Source: Nymphalis io (Eukaryota > Arthropoda > Insecta > Lepidoptera > Nymphalidae). From it: a stretch of 64,000 bases of DNA. The stretch is taken from contig NC_065893.1 in the NCBI RefSeq assembly GCF_905147045.1, positions 1,240,001 to 1,304,000 of the forward strand. Reading direction: 5' to 3'. Every line of letters begins with the position of its first letter. The stretch's first letter is position 1. The notes under the pieces are model-generated. The model worked only from the letters and a program-made list of their open reading frames with translations. It was not told the origin of the DNA and ran no database searches. This document shows, one piece after another, positions 35,921-47,764 of the stretch. Made by a program: the position numbers and the translations under genes.

Positions 35921-36183
35921 GACGAGCCGGTTGGCGTGGTTGGTAGATACCTGCCTTTCACGCCGAAGGTCGTGGGTTCGATTCCCACCCAGGACAGACA
36001 TTTGTGTGCACGAACATGTCTGTTTGTCCTGAGTCTGGGTGTAATTATCTATATAAGTTTATTTACATAAGAAAAGTAGTATATGTAGTATATCAGTTGT
36101 TTGGTTTCCATAGCACAAGGTCTACTTAGTTTGGGATCAGATGGCCGTGTGTGAATAATGTCCCAGGATATTATTATTATTTA
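35921..36183 (+). repeat. SINE family D, reference copy
   Basis: The head reads like a tRNA-Glu (TGGTTGGTAGATACCTGCC, TTTCACGCC anticodon region, GGGTTCGATTCCCACCC), then ACATTTGTGTGCACGAACAT, TGTCCTGAGTCTGGGTGTAA and GAATAATGTCCCAGGATATT, ending in ATT repeats. The acceptor stem does not pair, so it is not a tRNA gene. Confidence 0.88.
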
Positions 36184-36299
36184 TATTTATAAATATTTTA
36201 ACTCAAATGAATATTAAGGGCTATTTTTAACGTATAACCAAAATCGCATGAGATTCAAATTATATTACATTATTTATTTATTGATAAGTTCAAAGTTCA

Positions 36300-36378
36300 A
36301 CGACATATTCAAAGTCAAAATACATTTTATTCAAGCTCTCACAAGTACTTTTGAATCGTCATTATGCAATTCTAATTT
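36300..36378 (+). repeat. Repeat family E fragment
   Basis: AAGTCAAAATACATTTTATT, CAAGCTCTCACAAGTACTTT, compare 21884. Confidence 0.5.
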
Positions 36379-36403
36379 AAATATAACGCTAGCTAATTCT
36401 ATT

Positions 36404-36690
36404 GTTAATGTCCCACTGCAGGGCTAAGGCCTCTTCTCCATTTTGAGGAAAAGGTTTGGAGCTTATTGCACCACGCTGCTCCAATGCGGGTTGGTAGAAT
36501 ACACATATGGCAGAATTTCAATGAAATTTGGCACATACAGGTTTCCTCACGATGTTTTCTTTCACCGTCAAGCACGGGATGAATTATAAACACAAATTAA
36601 GCACATGAATATTCAGTGGAGCTTGTCCGGGTTTGAACCCACGATCACCGGTTAAGATTCACGCGTTCTAACCCCTAAGCCATCTCTGCT
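36404..36690 (-). repeat. SINE family A
   Basis: TTAATGTCCCACTGCAGGGC at the left; TCACGATGTTTTCTTTCACC; CCATCTCTGC at the right. Nearly full length. The minus-strand frame here (36405-36593) recurs in the A copies and is repeat-encoded. Confidence 0.9.
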
Positions 36691-36797
36691 TTATATTGAC
36701 ACTAGTTATTATACAATAAACATTCAATTCGTTATGTTTAGCATTTACAAATGTTTATAATTACAGTATTTCATTTGCAATTGTTTGTGTGTGATTT

Positions 36798-37030
36798 ACT
36801 TGGTGGTAGGGTTTTGTGCGAGGGCACTTACCACCCGCTTATCGTCATATTATATTCTACTCTCAAGAAGCAATAACTATACATGTGACTACAGACACAA
36901 GGGACATAACATCTTAGTTTCCAAGTTAGAGCTCATTGATCATGTAAGGATGATCTTATAGTGTTGTTGTCTGTGGGTGGTTTTGATCATTTAACATCAG
37001 GTGGACAATTTGCCCGTATATCTATTTAAA
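36798..37030 (+). repeat. Retroposon family C, diverged
   Basis: TTACTTGGTGGTAGGGTTTT, ACAGACACAAGGGACATAAC, TTAACATCAGGTGGAC. The tail ends ATTTAAAAAAG. Confidence 0.7.
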
Positions 37031-37105
37031 AAAGAAACAAAAACTAAAGGTGTTAGTTATATGAGTTCGTTGAGTGAATTCTTCGTTCCTAAGTTATAAG
37101 TATTT

Positions 37106-37376
37106 TGACGAGCCGTTTGGCGTGGTTGGTAGACACTTGCCTTTTCACGCCGAAGGTTGTGGGTTCGATTCCCACCCAGCACAGACATTTGTGTGCATGA
37201 ACATGTCTGTTTGTCCTGAGTCTGGGTGTAATTTTCTATATAAGTATGTATTTACAAAAGAAAAGTAGTATATGTAGTATATCAGTTGTCTGGTTCCATA
37301 GCACGAGCTCTGTACAAGCTTAATTTGGGAACAGATAGCCGTGTGTGAAAAATGTCCCAGGATATTATTATTATTA
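37106..37376 (+). repeat. SINE family D
   Basis: GACGAGCCGTTTGGCGTGGT to AATGTCCCAGGATATTATTA. It is highly similar to the copy at 35921, 1.2 kb away in the same orientation. Confidence 0.9.
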
Positions 37377-37476
37377 TGGTGGTTATGTAGTGGGATGCTT
37401 AAAGCTTGTTACAGTGCCAATATCTATGGGCACTGTTGACTATTAGGTGACCCATTTGCCAGTCTGTCTATAAAAT
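37377..37476 (+). repeat. Retroposon family C 3' fragment
   Basis: TACAGTGCCAATATCTATGG, GCACTGTTGACTATTAGGTG. It abuts the D copy, which may have inserted into it. Confidence 0.5.
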
Positions 37477-38970
37477 CTAACATAGGTTTTTATATATAAA
37501 ATTGTCACTAACTTTGTTTTCTTGTAAATATCACACAAATACTGTGGAGGTTACCTACTTGGAGATGTGAATATTCGTTTTTGTTTTTATATGTATAACT
37601 AGATAAAATGCTTCTTTTAACGTATCCCATGTTAAATCGTTATTATAATTTTTCACACAGACGAAGTCTTATGTATTAGCTGTATATATATCATTAACAT
37701 TCACATTATTAATAATAGCACTATTAATATTTATTAAATACATATTAGTTACACAATGGCATATATATTATATTTGCGAGCGGTTTCGAATTTAATGAAC
37801 TCTTGCAAACAATAATTTACCTTCCTTTTGTCTTATGTTTAACACAAATACTTGTTAAATAATCGTTAATGCAATGCTTTGTTTGCAAGATGCCTAAATA
37901 GCGGAGCAAATGCAATGCGATGCGATTTCAACGCAATGGCTCGCGTTTTTGTACGTTTTAGTACATAACGCTGATCGAATTTATTACGGTAAGCATTCTA
38001 TGTCATTTGCAATGTAAACAGATTAAAACCTGTTATTCTCGAATTCTATATTAAACGAATAGTTATTGTAAAACAACGAACTATCTAATGCCAAATTTTA
38101 TCAAAATCCGTTCAGTCGCTTTTGCGAGATTAAATATCAAACACACAAACATTTACGTTTATAATATTACGAGGATTAATAATTTGTGGAACGTAGTATT
38201 ATAACAATTTTATAACTTATTTTATATTATATGTATAATATAATTATTGTAATAATGCATTGAATCTTAATTTATATTGTAACTGGCTACCGGGTAGATT
38301 AAGTTTTTACAAAAAACGTTTATATCGAAGGACGAACAGACAAAGAATGTTTTGTTTGGGTCAGAAATTTTATTGGACGTACGCATAATAGAAAAAAATC
38401 CTCAAACCTCTTAAATATTTTCCATATGAAGGGGAAACGAAACCAGCAGGAACATTTATAGATATTTACTATGAATAAAGACTCGTTAATCATTCTATTC
38501 GTAAGCAAAACGAATCGTTTATCGATAGTATACACAAGGTGTATAAGTGACCATGAGTCCAAAGGTTAAGCAGACATATTATACGATGTAGCTAAATGTT
38601 CAATACTTCTCATTCCTTTAGCTTTTAAAGTTGACCAAGCCTTTGAAATGTATCATTGACGAATGTAATAAAAATAATAATAATTGTTGACAATTGGTAC
38701 TATGAAGCAAATAACAGGCGATTATAGTGCGCAGGAGTCCGACCTTGTAACACCTTTCGCGGCTACCGTGTACTGTTATATATAAAAAATGTTAAATTGC
38801 TCAATATGAGGTTGTAAATAAGTTAATATAACAATAAAAATATAATGCATTTTTTTATATTTATTTGTGTTAATTATTATTTATGTTGGATTTATCATAT
38901 CACAACCAAATAGCCTCATAGTCCACTTTAATAACGTTTATTTTGATTGGATTAGCGCTTTGGCCAACGA

Positions 38971-39165
38971 GAGCTGAGATGGCCCATTGGTTTGGCAGTG
39001 AAGAGCACGTGAATCTCAAGCGAAGATTTCCGGTTCAAATCCAGCTAGCACCAGTCAGTTTTCATGCTCTTAATTAGTTTATAAAACATATCTTGGTTAA
39101 AGGAAAGCTGAGAAAACTGCCATCCCACCACTATCCACCAACCCGCATTGGAACGGTGTGGTTAC
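38971..39165 (+). repeat. SINE family A, diverged
   Basis: AGCTGAGATGGCCCATTGGT, GATTTCCGGTTCAAATCC, CTATCCACCAACCCGCATTG. Internal deletions. Confidence 0.65.
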
Positions 39166-39311
39166 TTCTTAATTATCAGCTGTTTATGTTCTATTTTTGA
39201 AACTTGAATTCGTAATTTTACAAGTCTTAGAAATAATGTAAGGTTACCAATTTAAATGGAATGTCGATTACAGCAGGAAGATCCAGCAAAAAAACCACAG
39301 TAATTAGTTCT

Positions 39312-39615
39312 TTATTTTTTTTTTTTTTTTTATAGAATAGGAAGGCGGACGAGCATATGGGCCACCTGATGGTAAGTGGTCACCAACGCTCTTAGACATT
39401 GGCATTGTAAGAAATGTCAACCATCGCTTACATATCCAATGCGCCACCAACCTTGGGAACTAAGATTTTATGTCCCTTGTGCCTGTAATTACACTGGCTC
39501 ACTCACCCTTCAAACCGGAACACAACAATATCAAGTATTGCTGTTTTGCGGTAGAATATCTGATGAGTGGGTGGTACCTACCCAGACGAGCTTGCACAAA
39601 GCCCTACCACCAGTG
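39312..39615 (-). repeat. Retroposon family C, full length
   Basis: A long T run then ATAGAATAGGAAGGCGGACG; ends CCCTACCACCAGTG. It is almost identical to the copies at 39858, 47765 and 2655, so it belongs to a recently active subfamily. Confidence 0.92.
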
Positions 39616-39840
39616 AAACAAGACAAATAACAAAAAATATATAATATAACATACAAAATTGAAAGAAGCTGTACATAAAACAGGATGTTAATTGTTTTGG
39701 GGCGATTTATAAATTTAATTACTCACCAAAGCATCTGTTTATTATTAACAGTCAAGAGTTAGCTTCTTACATATAGTACTTAAAACAATGTTGTCAAAAA
39801 TAATTGCTGTATTCATTGATTAAATCGGCAACGAAAGTAT

Positions 39841-40153
39841 CTGGTGGTAGGGCTTTGTACTGGTGGTAGGGCTTTGTGCAAGCTCGTCTGGGTAGGTACC
39901 ACCCACTCATCAGATATTCTACCGCAAAACAGCAATACTTGATATTGTTGTGTTCCGGTTTGAAGGGTGAGTGAGCCAGTGTAATTACAGGCACAAGGGA
40001 CATAAAATCTTAGTTCCCAAGGTTGGTGGCGCATTGGATATGTAAGCGATGGTTGACATTTCTTACAATGCTAATGTCTAAGAGCGTTGGTGACCACTTA
40101 CCATCAGGTGGCCCGTATGCTCGTCCGCCTTCCTATTCTATAAAAAAAAAAAA
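39841..40153 (+). repeat. Retroposon family C with duplicated 5' end
   Basis: CTGGTGGTAGGGCTTTGT occurs twice in a row (39841 and 39859) before the normal body; ends TATAAAAAAAAAAAAA. It faces the copy at 39312 in opposite orientation 226 bp away, forming a large inverted pair. Confidence 0.92.
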
Positions 40154-40596
40154 ATCTCCGCTCTGTATCACGTAATGCCCCAAAATTTTTGGAAATGTAT
40201 GTTTTTGCAACTGTTTGCAATATTTCAGTACAACAATTACACAATATTGTAATTAAATGCGTTGAAACTTATGGTACAACAGATTTGACGCTAAACAACT
40301 TCCAAGTTTACTTTAGTTGAAGTTCAGCTTCACATTATAATATTGTGTACAACGACCGAGAAAAACTTTTAACATAGAATTTTTTTTAACATCAATTATC
40401 ATTTTTGCAAAAATTGATTTCATTTTTGCAATAAAATAATTAAAGAAAGACGAATTTAAATACAAAATGTCAAGGATAAGAGAAACGAACTTGACTTCCT
40501 TTAAGAAACGTGTTTTGTCATCAAAAATAAATTAAAAATTTAATTTTGAATAACATCGATATAGTTTTTAATAAATATACAACATTAAGATTTACC

Positions 40597-40690
40597 GAAG
40601 ATAAAAAGACCTCGATGGGAGACCTTGAAAAAGAAGCTCGGAAGTCCATTTATCATTTTGACCGATTCTGGCGTGAAGAAGATAAAAACA
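40597..40690 (+). other. Coding-like block ending in a GTGAGT donor, unassigned
   Basis: A moderately GC-rich stretch is open in several frames. One frame starts MGDLEKEARKSIYHFDRFW, continues to NNYF, and meets a strong donor (TTTT|GTGAGT). Another frame stays open to about 40780. No domain is recognised, and a piece of a transposon is equally possible. A family A SINE fragment follows at 40762. Confidence 0.2.
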
Positions 40691-40761
40691 ACTACTTTTG
40701 TGAGTACAGGACCGGTTAGAGATGTGCCAATTAGGGGATGCTCTTGTCAATACCTTAACTT

Positions 40762-40848
40762 AACCAGCGTGGTGGAATAAGCTCCAAACCTTTTCCTCAA
40801 AAGGGAGAGGAGGCCTTAGCCCAGTGGGACATTAACAGGCTATTACTG
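40762..40848 (+). repeat. SINE family A 3' end
   Basis: ACCAGCGTGGTGGAATAAGC to GGGACATTAACAGGCTATTA. A 5'-truncated insertion. Confidence 0.8.
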
Positions 40849-40849
40849 T

Positions 40850-40986
40850 ATGTGGTCACGCCTACCCATACATGGGTATTATAAGAAATATCTATCATCA
40901 TTCCTTATATCTTCAATGTCAACAGACTATATGATGATTGGTGGTACCTACCCAGAAGGGCAAAATACTACCAAGTAAATATACCA
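40850..40986 (-). repeat. Retroposon family C, decayed
   Basis: GTGGTCACGCCTACCCATAC, GGGTATTATAAGAAATATCT, TGATTGGTGGTACCTACCCA. Parts of the body are lost. Confidence 0.6.
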
Positions 40987-41064
40987 GATGAATGGATAAG
41001 AAACACATTTAAATCTACAGCGTAAAATATACGCGTAATATACGAAGACGTATTTAATAATAGT

Positions 41065-41196
41065 ATAGACCTGATGGTTAGTGGTCGGTCATCTTGGCTC
41101 AATTTCATGTCAAGAAATATAATCTAATTCTAACACAGTTAATACACCAGCTCAAGCTCACTCGCTCACTCACCGCTTAAGACGGAACATCACTCA
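41065..41196 (-). repeat. Retroposon family C fragment, cut by a LINE
   Basis: GACCTGATGGTTAGTGGTCG and CTCACTCACCGCTTAAGACG; the RTE fragment begins right after it. Confidence 0.6.
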
Positions 41197-41199
41197 AAA

Positions 41200-41332
41200 A
41201 AATCAATCAATCAACAGCCAATCATTGTCCACTGCTGAACATAGGCCTCTCCCAAGGTGCGCCAAAACTCCTTGTCTTCCGCCTTCCGCACCCAGTTGGT
41301 GCCCGCCACCTTTTTAAGGTCATCGGTCAAAC
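41200..41332 (-). mobile_element. RTE-type LINE 3' end, short
   Basis: CAATCAATCAATCAACAGCC tail, then CCACTGCTGAACATAGGCCT and GGTGCCCGCCACCTTTTTAA. It is about 90% identical by eye to the end of the copy at 11258 and, like it, lies in a C element. Confidence 0.85.
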
Positions 41333-41996
41333 CCTCCTTAATAGCAGATGGAACATAGTGGAATATTAACCTTTTTTGGTTTAATAATTAAGAATTGAGT
41401 GAGTAGCCACTTGCGTTTTCACGAAAACCTTAAAAAAAAGCTTAAGGTAAATATAAAAACTCTCAAATAGATCAATATAAGTATTTAATAAGTTTTATCA
41501 ATACTGATAATCTGTAGAAATTATCACGCTTGCTACTTACCTGGATAACTTGGTCAATATCAAATGCAGGTCACTTGAGAAGTAAGTGTAATTATATAAT
41601 TGTGTTTGCCGAAATTTAAATGTCGTTTATAACGTACGATTTATTTTAATCGTGATCGCGGGTCATTAAGAATTAATTTTGAAGAATTTTTGATGGTTAT
41701 TTTGGCTGAGCTGCCGGTAATCCGAGCCAGTGTAGTGTATACTACTAAGTTAAGAATGACTATAAACAGTATATTATTTTAAATTTTAAATAATAATAAT
41801 GTCAGCTTCTTATCTATATTAACAATATTTTAAAATACTATCAAAATATTATATGACTCGTGTTTAAAAAAATGTAATTGAATACCCTCTGTATTTTAAT
41901 TAATTTGTATAGAGTAACAGATAAAATCATTATACGTGAGATGATTGAAACGTTTTTGTTTCAGTGGGCACACTAAACTGAACTTCACTAGGCATA

Positions 41997-42148
41997 GTGC
42001 GAGTTTTTTTTTACTTATTCGAACGTTAACACAACGTTAACTGCGATTTATGTGGAATGAAAAAAGCGCCATCTAGTTACAATAATCGAATTTCTACATA
42101 AATTGCAGTTAACGATAACGCTATAGATTAAGTAAGAAAATTCGCACA
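41997..42148. mobile_element. MITE-like element with ~55-bp terminal inverted repeats
   Basis: Left 41997-42056 (GTGCGAGTTTTTTTTACTTA, GTTAACTGCGATTTATGT) pairs with right 42093-42148 (ACATAAATTGCAGTTAACG, AAGTAAGAAAATTCGCAC) at roughly 80%. The core of about 37 bp carries GCGCCATCTAGT. No coding capacity. Confidence 0.72.
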
Positions 42149-43119
42149 TATAGAATGTATGAGCATACTCAATTCAAAACTTAAAATTTTACTTTAATTG
42201 CGTTCAAATCAAATCATATATACATGATTTTAGTAGTTTAACAGAATAAATGATTTAATGAGTAATATTATTTACTTACTAAAGCGATCGTAATGTAGAT
42301 TCTACCGAGAAGAACCGGTAAGAATAATATTTTTTTATCAATTATATATTATTTTTATATATGGAAAGAAGCTACGCTGCAATAAAAATAATTGTCTTAC
42401 ACTAATGACATTATGGAATATGTATTTTAGTATCGTTATTTTATTATTAATGCAACGATTAAATTGTCGGGTCGTACACGTGTCGTGTTATAAAGCGCGT
42501 TCACTTGCGATCGTCAACACATGGTTTCCTCACAAGAATTTGTTAATATGATAAATTAAACGAAATGAAATAGTTATAAGGCTAAGGCCAGCAAAAAACG
42601 TCTCGTGCCGTCTTACGAAATGATGCCACCCGCGGCCTTAAGCTTATTTTTTTTTTATTACAAAATTGTCTCAGTGTAACAATTGCTATGTAATTGAATT
42701 ACGCACAACCTGATTGGCTCTAAAAGTATAGAGTTTATAGAGTTTGTTGCATTGGAGGAGCTTATGATAATATGAAAGGATTTAAAAATACATAACTTCA
42801 TTTTTGGATGTAGAAATATGAAATTGATGTTAAGATTTCTTTTCAGTGATTCAATTGTGTAAGCCTTTTTGAAAAAAATTCTTATGACTCGAGGAAGTAC
42901 TTGAATATAATTAGTTTTTTTTTTCGAAAAATTGCGGACAATTTTTTTTTTAAGATGGAATAATAGTAATTTCCAATTTTTGAAGGAATACCAATATTAC
43001 TATTTAACACTCCAATTAAGCGTACAGCTTGTGGTAGAACTATTTGTTGATTTAGCCATGGCAGCCATTCTCAAGGGAGACTAATAAACTGCGCAGGACT
43101 AATTTTTTTCGTACACCAA

Positions 43120-43260
43120 TATTTTCTATACAAGCTCAAAAACAGTTTTTATCCTCTCACTCTCATAATTCGTTTTGAAGGCTTTACGGCCTTTTCGAGG
43201 CACAGGAGTGTAATTGTAAAACTTTTGAGCTCCTGGTCGGTACTCTATTAGCTCGATTTG
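43120..43260 (-). repeat. SINE family B fragment
   Basis: CTCTCACTCTCATAATTCG, GGCTTTACGGCCTTTTCGAG, GCACAGGAGTGTAATTGTAA in reverse order of the B body. Confidence 0.6.
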
Positions 43261-44086
43261 AATATAGAATCCCGTTATTTATTATAAACTAATCACTAAA
43301 CAAACCAAGTAATGTATAAACTTCTATCAATAACATATTTTGTCAGTTAGCAAATTTAAGTTGGTCATTCTTACGGACATTTGTGCTTATTACATAATGT
43401 ATATTACGTTTCGTCGATTTGTAACGAGTACGTGTTATTGAGAGGTTTCACCGTAAACATTTAAAGCTAGACGATTACGACAATTTCCATTTCAAATATA
43501 GATTATTACTTGACATAAATATATTGAATACTTATCTTTCGACCTTAATTATGAACGTTATTCAGTGCGTGTTTATTTAAACAAAGATTTCCGTTTGTTT
43601 TTATTGATTTGAAATTTATTTATTTATTAAGGATCTCCAAAAAAGGATACATACTTACGAGTACATTACATCGTGTTATAAAATATGTGTGCTCCTTCAA
43701 TTAAAGGAGACCACAGCAACCACATAAATAATGACTAAACAGAAATTAAAAAATATAAAAAATAAATGTTACATAGTTGTACACAATAAATAAACACAGG
43801 AACTATAAAAAAGGTAAACAATGGTTAAACTAAGATTAGGTTGTGCAAATGTGAGTAAAGTATAATATAAAAATAGTTATAAAAATAAAAAATTAAAATT
43901 AAAATAACGAGTAATAATAAAACTAAAAAAAATAAAAAATATATATATTCGAAAGAAGAAGACACATCATTGTTGAACTACCCGCTAAACAACTGGTAAG
44001 ATATAGGCAAGCTGTTGTTGTTATCTTAAAGTATCTCATACTAATAAAAATGTTTACCTATTAAGAATATCACTTGATCACTACTT

Positions 44087-44366
44087 TTGTGGAAGCTCGT
44101 CTGGGTAGGTACCACCCACTCATCAGACATTCTACTGCAAAACAGCACTTACTACTTGGTATAGTTGTGATCCGGTTTGAAGGGTGAGGTGAGTGAGTAA
44201 ATACAGGCACAAGGGACATAACATCTTAGTTTCCAAGGTTGGTGATGCATTGGCAATGTAAGCGATGGTTAACATTTCTTACAATACCAATGTCTATGGG
44301 CGTTGGTGACCACTTACCATCAGGTGGCCCATATGCTCGTCCACTTACCTATTCTATAAAAAAAAT
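44087..44366 (+). repeat. Retroposon family C
   Basis: GGAAGCTCGTCTGGGTAGGT, GAGGTGAGTGAGTAAATACAGG, ending CTATTCTATAAAAAAAAT in part. The first ~20 bp are missing. Followed by an F element fragment (44380-44520). Confidence 0.87.
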
Positions 44367-44379
44367 CCCATTTCTACTA

Positions 44380-44520
44380 AAATTATAAATGCGAAAGTAA
44401 GTTTGTTTGTTACTTTCACGTCTTAACTACTTAACTAACCATCATGAAATTTTGCACAAACGTTTTCAGGGGTATAGAAAAGGACATAGTAAAGGGCGGA
44501 AACTAGTTAAATATAAGGCT
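44380..44520 (+). repeat. MITE-like family F fragment
   Basis: AAATTATAAATGCGAAAGTA, CTTAACTACTTAACTAACCA, TGAAATTTTGCACAAACG. Confidence 0.6.
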
Positions 44521-44911
44521 CATTTTTCTTTTAAATGTCAGAGTAATTTAAAAATTAAAAACGGAATGTTAATTTTATAGCCGTTATTTATTTGCTGTTG
44601 AAATACCTAGCACTTTGATTAATTTTCCTATCTTAAAAACTGTATTACGAAAGTTGCGTATTAATATACGCAATATAGATACTACTCCATTCAAGCAATT
44701 CTAAATGGTAGATTGAAATATGTAAGTTAAGTCGCATGTAATGATGTAAACGCTTATAAAAAACTACGGTCGATTATTCTTAAATCAAAAACGATCATTT
44801 CCTGTAGAGCTATTCTATAAAACATGAAACTCACCGCAGAAAACGGTCGTGAAGTGTCAGAAAGTAATATGCGACATAGAGCATAATAACTTTAACATGT
44901 CAAGAAATAAT

Positions 44912-45260
44912 AATAATAATAATCTCCTCCAGACCGATTTCGGCCACGGCGGCCAATCTCAAGAGAGATTAGTCAACTGCGCAGGAGTATTATAGTGCAC
45001 ATGTTTGTGCGCAAACACAGGTGTACTCTCTATTCCCTAGCTCTCATAATCCGATGGGACGGCAATTCGACACGACCGGAAAGAGTTCAGGCGCAGGACC
45101 AACGGCTTTACGTGCTTTCCGAGGTACTGCTTCTGAGGCTGCTACTGAAATTTTTCTGACAGAAAAACGCAATAACTTTTTATTGGCCCGACCTGGTAAT
45201 TGAACCCAGGACCTCCGAGTCTGCGGCCTTATATCAAGCCACTGGACTAACGAGGCAGTT
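44912..45260 (-). repeat. SINE family B, full length, with 12-bp target duplication
   Basis: (ATT)n tail then CTCCTCCAGACCGATTTCGG at the left; GCGGCCTTATATCAAGCCAC and AACGAGGCAGTT (head) at the right. ACATGTCAAGAA (44895-44906) and ACATGTTAAGAA (45262-45273) flank it with one mismatch. The plus-strand frame at 45021-45203 is within the SINE. Confidence 0.92.
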
Positions 45261-45449
45261 TACATGTTAAGAATACACGCATCAAACTAGTAGTAACTGC
45301 TGATGTATAATAAAGATTCATTACATATAGGAACCCGTTATAAGTGTCATTCGCGAAATGTTCGGTAATTTGACACAACCATAATATTAAGCATGTTTAA
45401 GGTTAAGTTAACTACCACGTTTCAAAACATATACAGATTGTTTCGCTAC

Positions 45450-45570
45450 GTATTACCTTTCCACCGCGCACGAGATGAACTATATTCATATATCAAATTC
45501 AATGGTACATACCCAGGTTACCTTCGCTTAAGATTCAGTGTCTAGCCACTGAGCCGTTCCAGCTTACCGA
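45450..45570 (-). repeat. SINE family A head half, diverged
   Basis: CCACCGCGCACGAGATGAAC, ACCCAGGTTACCTTCGCTTA, AGCCACTGAGCCGTTCCAGC. Confidence 0.55.
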
Positions 45571-46139
45571 ATTACACGAACGAGCCAAATAAATTGAAGT
45601 TTAGACAATTTCATTGATGACTTGAGATTATGACAGTGGCAAAATAGCTTAACATATTAAAGCACTACAAAATATCTAGTGCAGCTTTGTTGCCGTAAGT
45701 CGATCAAGACATCTACATTTAGTTTGAATATTAATAAAGATGTTAAAAATACATACAACGATTACTATAATAATATAATCATATGTTGAGTCGTAAATAT
45801 GTTAAAATACTTGAATGGTAGACTCTTTGATTTAATTTAATGTTTTAAATTTACATATAACTTTCAATTATATTAATTTATTTCACGTAGCTTATTTTTT
45901 TGCTATATATATAAAATAATATATATTTTTGAGTACTTAGTAAAGCTGCACGTCTTGAGGTTTCAAATAGAGGGTAGGACCAAAAATAGTTATAGACAAA
46001 AGATCTATAGAGGCAGTCGTAGATTATTTATATATAAAAATAATTATTCAATTTTGGTCTCAATACGCAATACGGGTTAAAATCAGAAAAATGTAAAGCA
46101 TAGAGGATATATCGTCATTTCTTTTCTATCGTAAAATGT

Positions 46140-46395
46140 TATAATAATAATATCCTGGGACATTATTTACATAAGCCATATGATCCCAAACTAAGCAGAG
46201 CTTGTACTATGGAAACCAGACAACTGATATACTACTACTTTTCTTATGTAAATACATAATTATATAGATAATTACACCCCGACTCAGGACAAACAGACAT
46301 GTTCATGCACACAAATGTCTGTCCTGGGTCCAATCGAACCCACAACCTTCGGCGTGAAAGGCAAGTATCTAGCAACCACGCCAACCGGCCCGTCA
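46140..46395 (-). repeat. SINE family D, full length
   Basis: AATAATAATATCCTGGGACA at the left (tail), GAGCTTGTACTATGGAAACC, ACATGTTCATGCACACAAAT, and CCACGCCAACCGGCCCGTCA at the right. Confidence 0.9.
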
Positions 46396-46736
46396 TGCTT
46401 TTATATTTTTTAATCATACACAACCCATGAAAATATAATGTAGTTATTATACATACAATATTTTATTTTTAACTATGCAGGTCATTTACCCATGCAAAAT
46501 TAATTAAAAAAATATTTATGCAACTATATTTAATATTATTATTTTTACACTTAATAGGCCAGCGTTTGACCGTTGACTTGCCTGATATTAGGCATCGACA
46601 AGTCTAGAATGTAGCACGCTTGCCTAGTAGAAACCTGTTTACTCTGGATTTGAAGACATCAACGTTGTACCTATCAGGAAATACAAATCAAGCATTCCAC
46701 AGTTTCTTCAGTTAGCTTCGCTTTATAAATTATAAA

Positions 46737-46876
46737 ATCTTAGTTCCCAAGGTTGGTGGCGCATTGGCGATGTTAGGGATTACTCGTATTTCTTACGGCA
46801 CCAATATCTATGGGCAGTGTTGACTACATACGGTCACGTGGCACGTTTACCCGTTCGCGTAACTATGTAATAAAAA
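46737..46876 (+). repeat. Retroposon family C 3' half
   Basis: AAATCTTAGTTCCCAAGGTT, GGTGGCGCATTGGCGATG, then diverged sequence to ATGTAATAAAAAAAT. Confidence 0.7.
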
Positions 46877-47154
46877 AATAAAAATGACCATATTTTCTTA
46901 GAACTTAAAGGACAACCCTCTGTTTGAAAACTCTGACTTTAGAATAGTATATGCTTAGGAGACATTTCACGAAGGCGTGCCTCTAATTATCCTTGAACTA
47001 TCAGTATTTAAAATAGCCTTTAAAATAGGCCTAAGTTCATTTTACGTTCATATTAACATAAAGAGTTGTTTACATCAAACAAACTTTTATTAAATATTTC
47101 TTCATATGTATTAGTAAAAGGATCGTTCTCCTTTTGTTTATAGTATACTAATAT

Positions 47155-47300
47155 AATGGTGTCCTCCTGAATGATTACGATGGCTGTTCAGAACGGAGAA
47201 AAACCATCAGGTGCTATAATAGTATCTAAGTGTGTACGCAAACACAGGTGAACTCGATATTCCCTAATTCCCGTTATAAAATGTGCTATCCGAGGAACAA
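47155..47300 (-). repeat. SINE family B fragment, diverged
   Basis: GTGTCCTCCTGAATGATTAC, GTGTGTACGCAAACACAGGT, ATATTCCCTAATTCCCG. Confidence 0.55.
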
Positions 47301-47764
47301 TGCCGTAAATCACGTAAATATACATTTACTTCCTTATAAAAGTTTTAATATTATTTTAGAAGAATACTAAACATATATGGAAAAATGAGTTTTTTTTTTA
47401 AAGATGAAGTCCTCATCACCGATTCGATGAATGAATCGATGAAACTAATAAAGTTTGCTTATACTTTCAAAGTTTTCAATATTTGTTGTTGTGTCGATGA
47501 ATAATAAATCCGTACACGATAAACAATTTCATGGCAAGGTTAAAAAGTATTGAAATGGAACAATATTATTAACAATATGGTCCGGCAAATTATAGTTTCA
47601 CTATCGTTCAAGATAATCTAAGTTTAAAAGAAGTTTTAATTACTGTTGGTACGTTATTGCTGTGCGTCATACTTGGAGGAGATACGAATAATTATATAGA
47701 CCATTTTAATGGAGAAGGTATTTGTTCAGAAAAGTGTATTATACAAATACATTCTCCATACTAT

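Noticed and set aside
35940..36000. tRNA-Glu gene
   Set aside because: The T arm and anticodon region look right, but the acceptor stem does not pair and the unit continues into a repeated SINE D body.
38320..38562. 80-codon minus-strand frame
   Set aside because: No domain, no splice signals in useful places and AT-driven composition; probably chance.
39376..39630. 84-residue open frame (and near-identical ones at 2643-2831, 39813-40034, 47739-48005)
   Set aside because: The same protein recurs because it lies within family C retroposons; it has no independent start, and other C copies break it.
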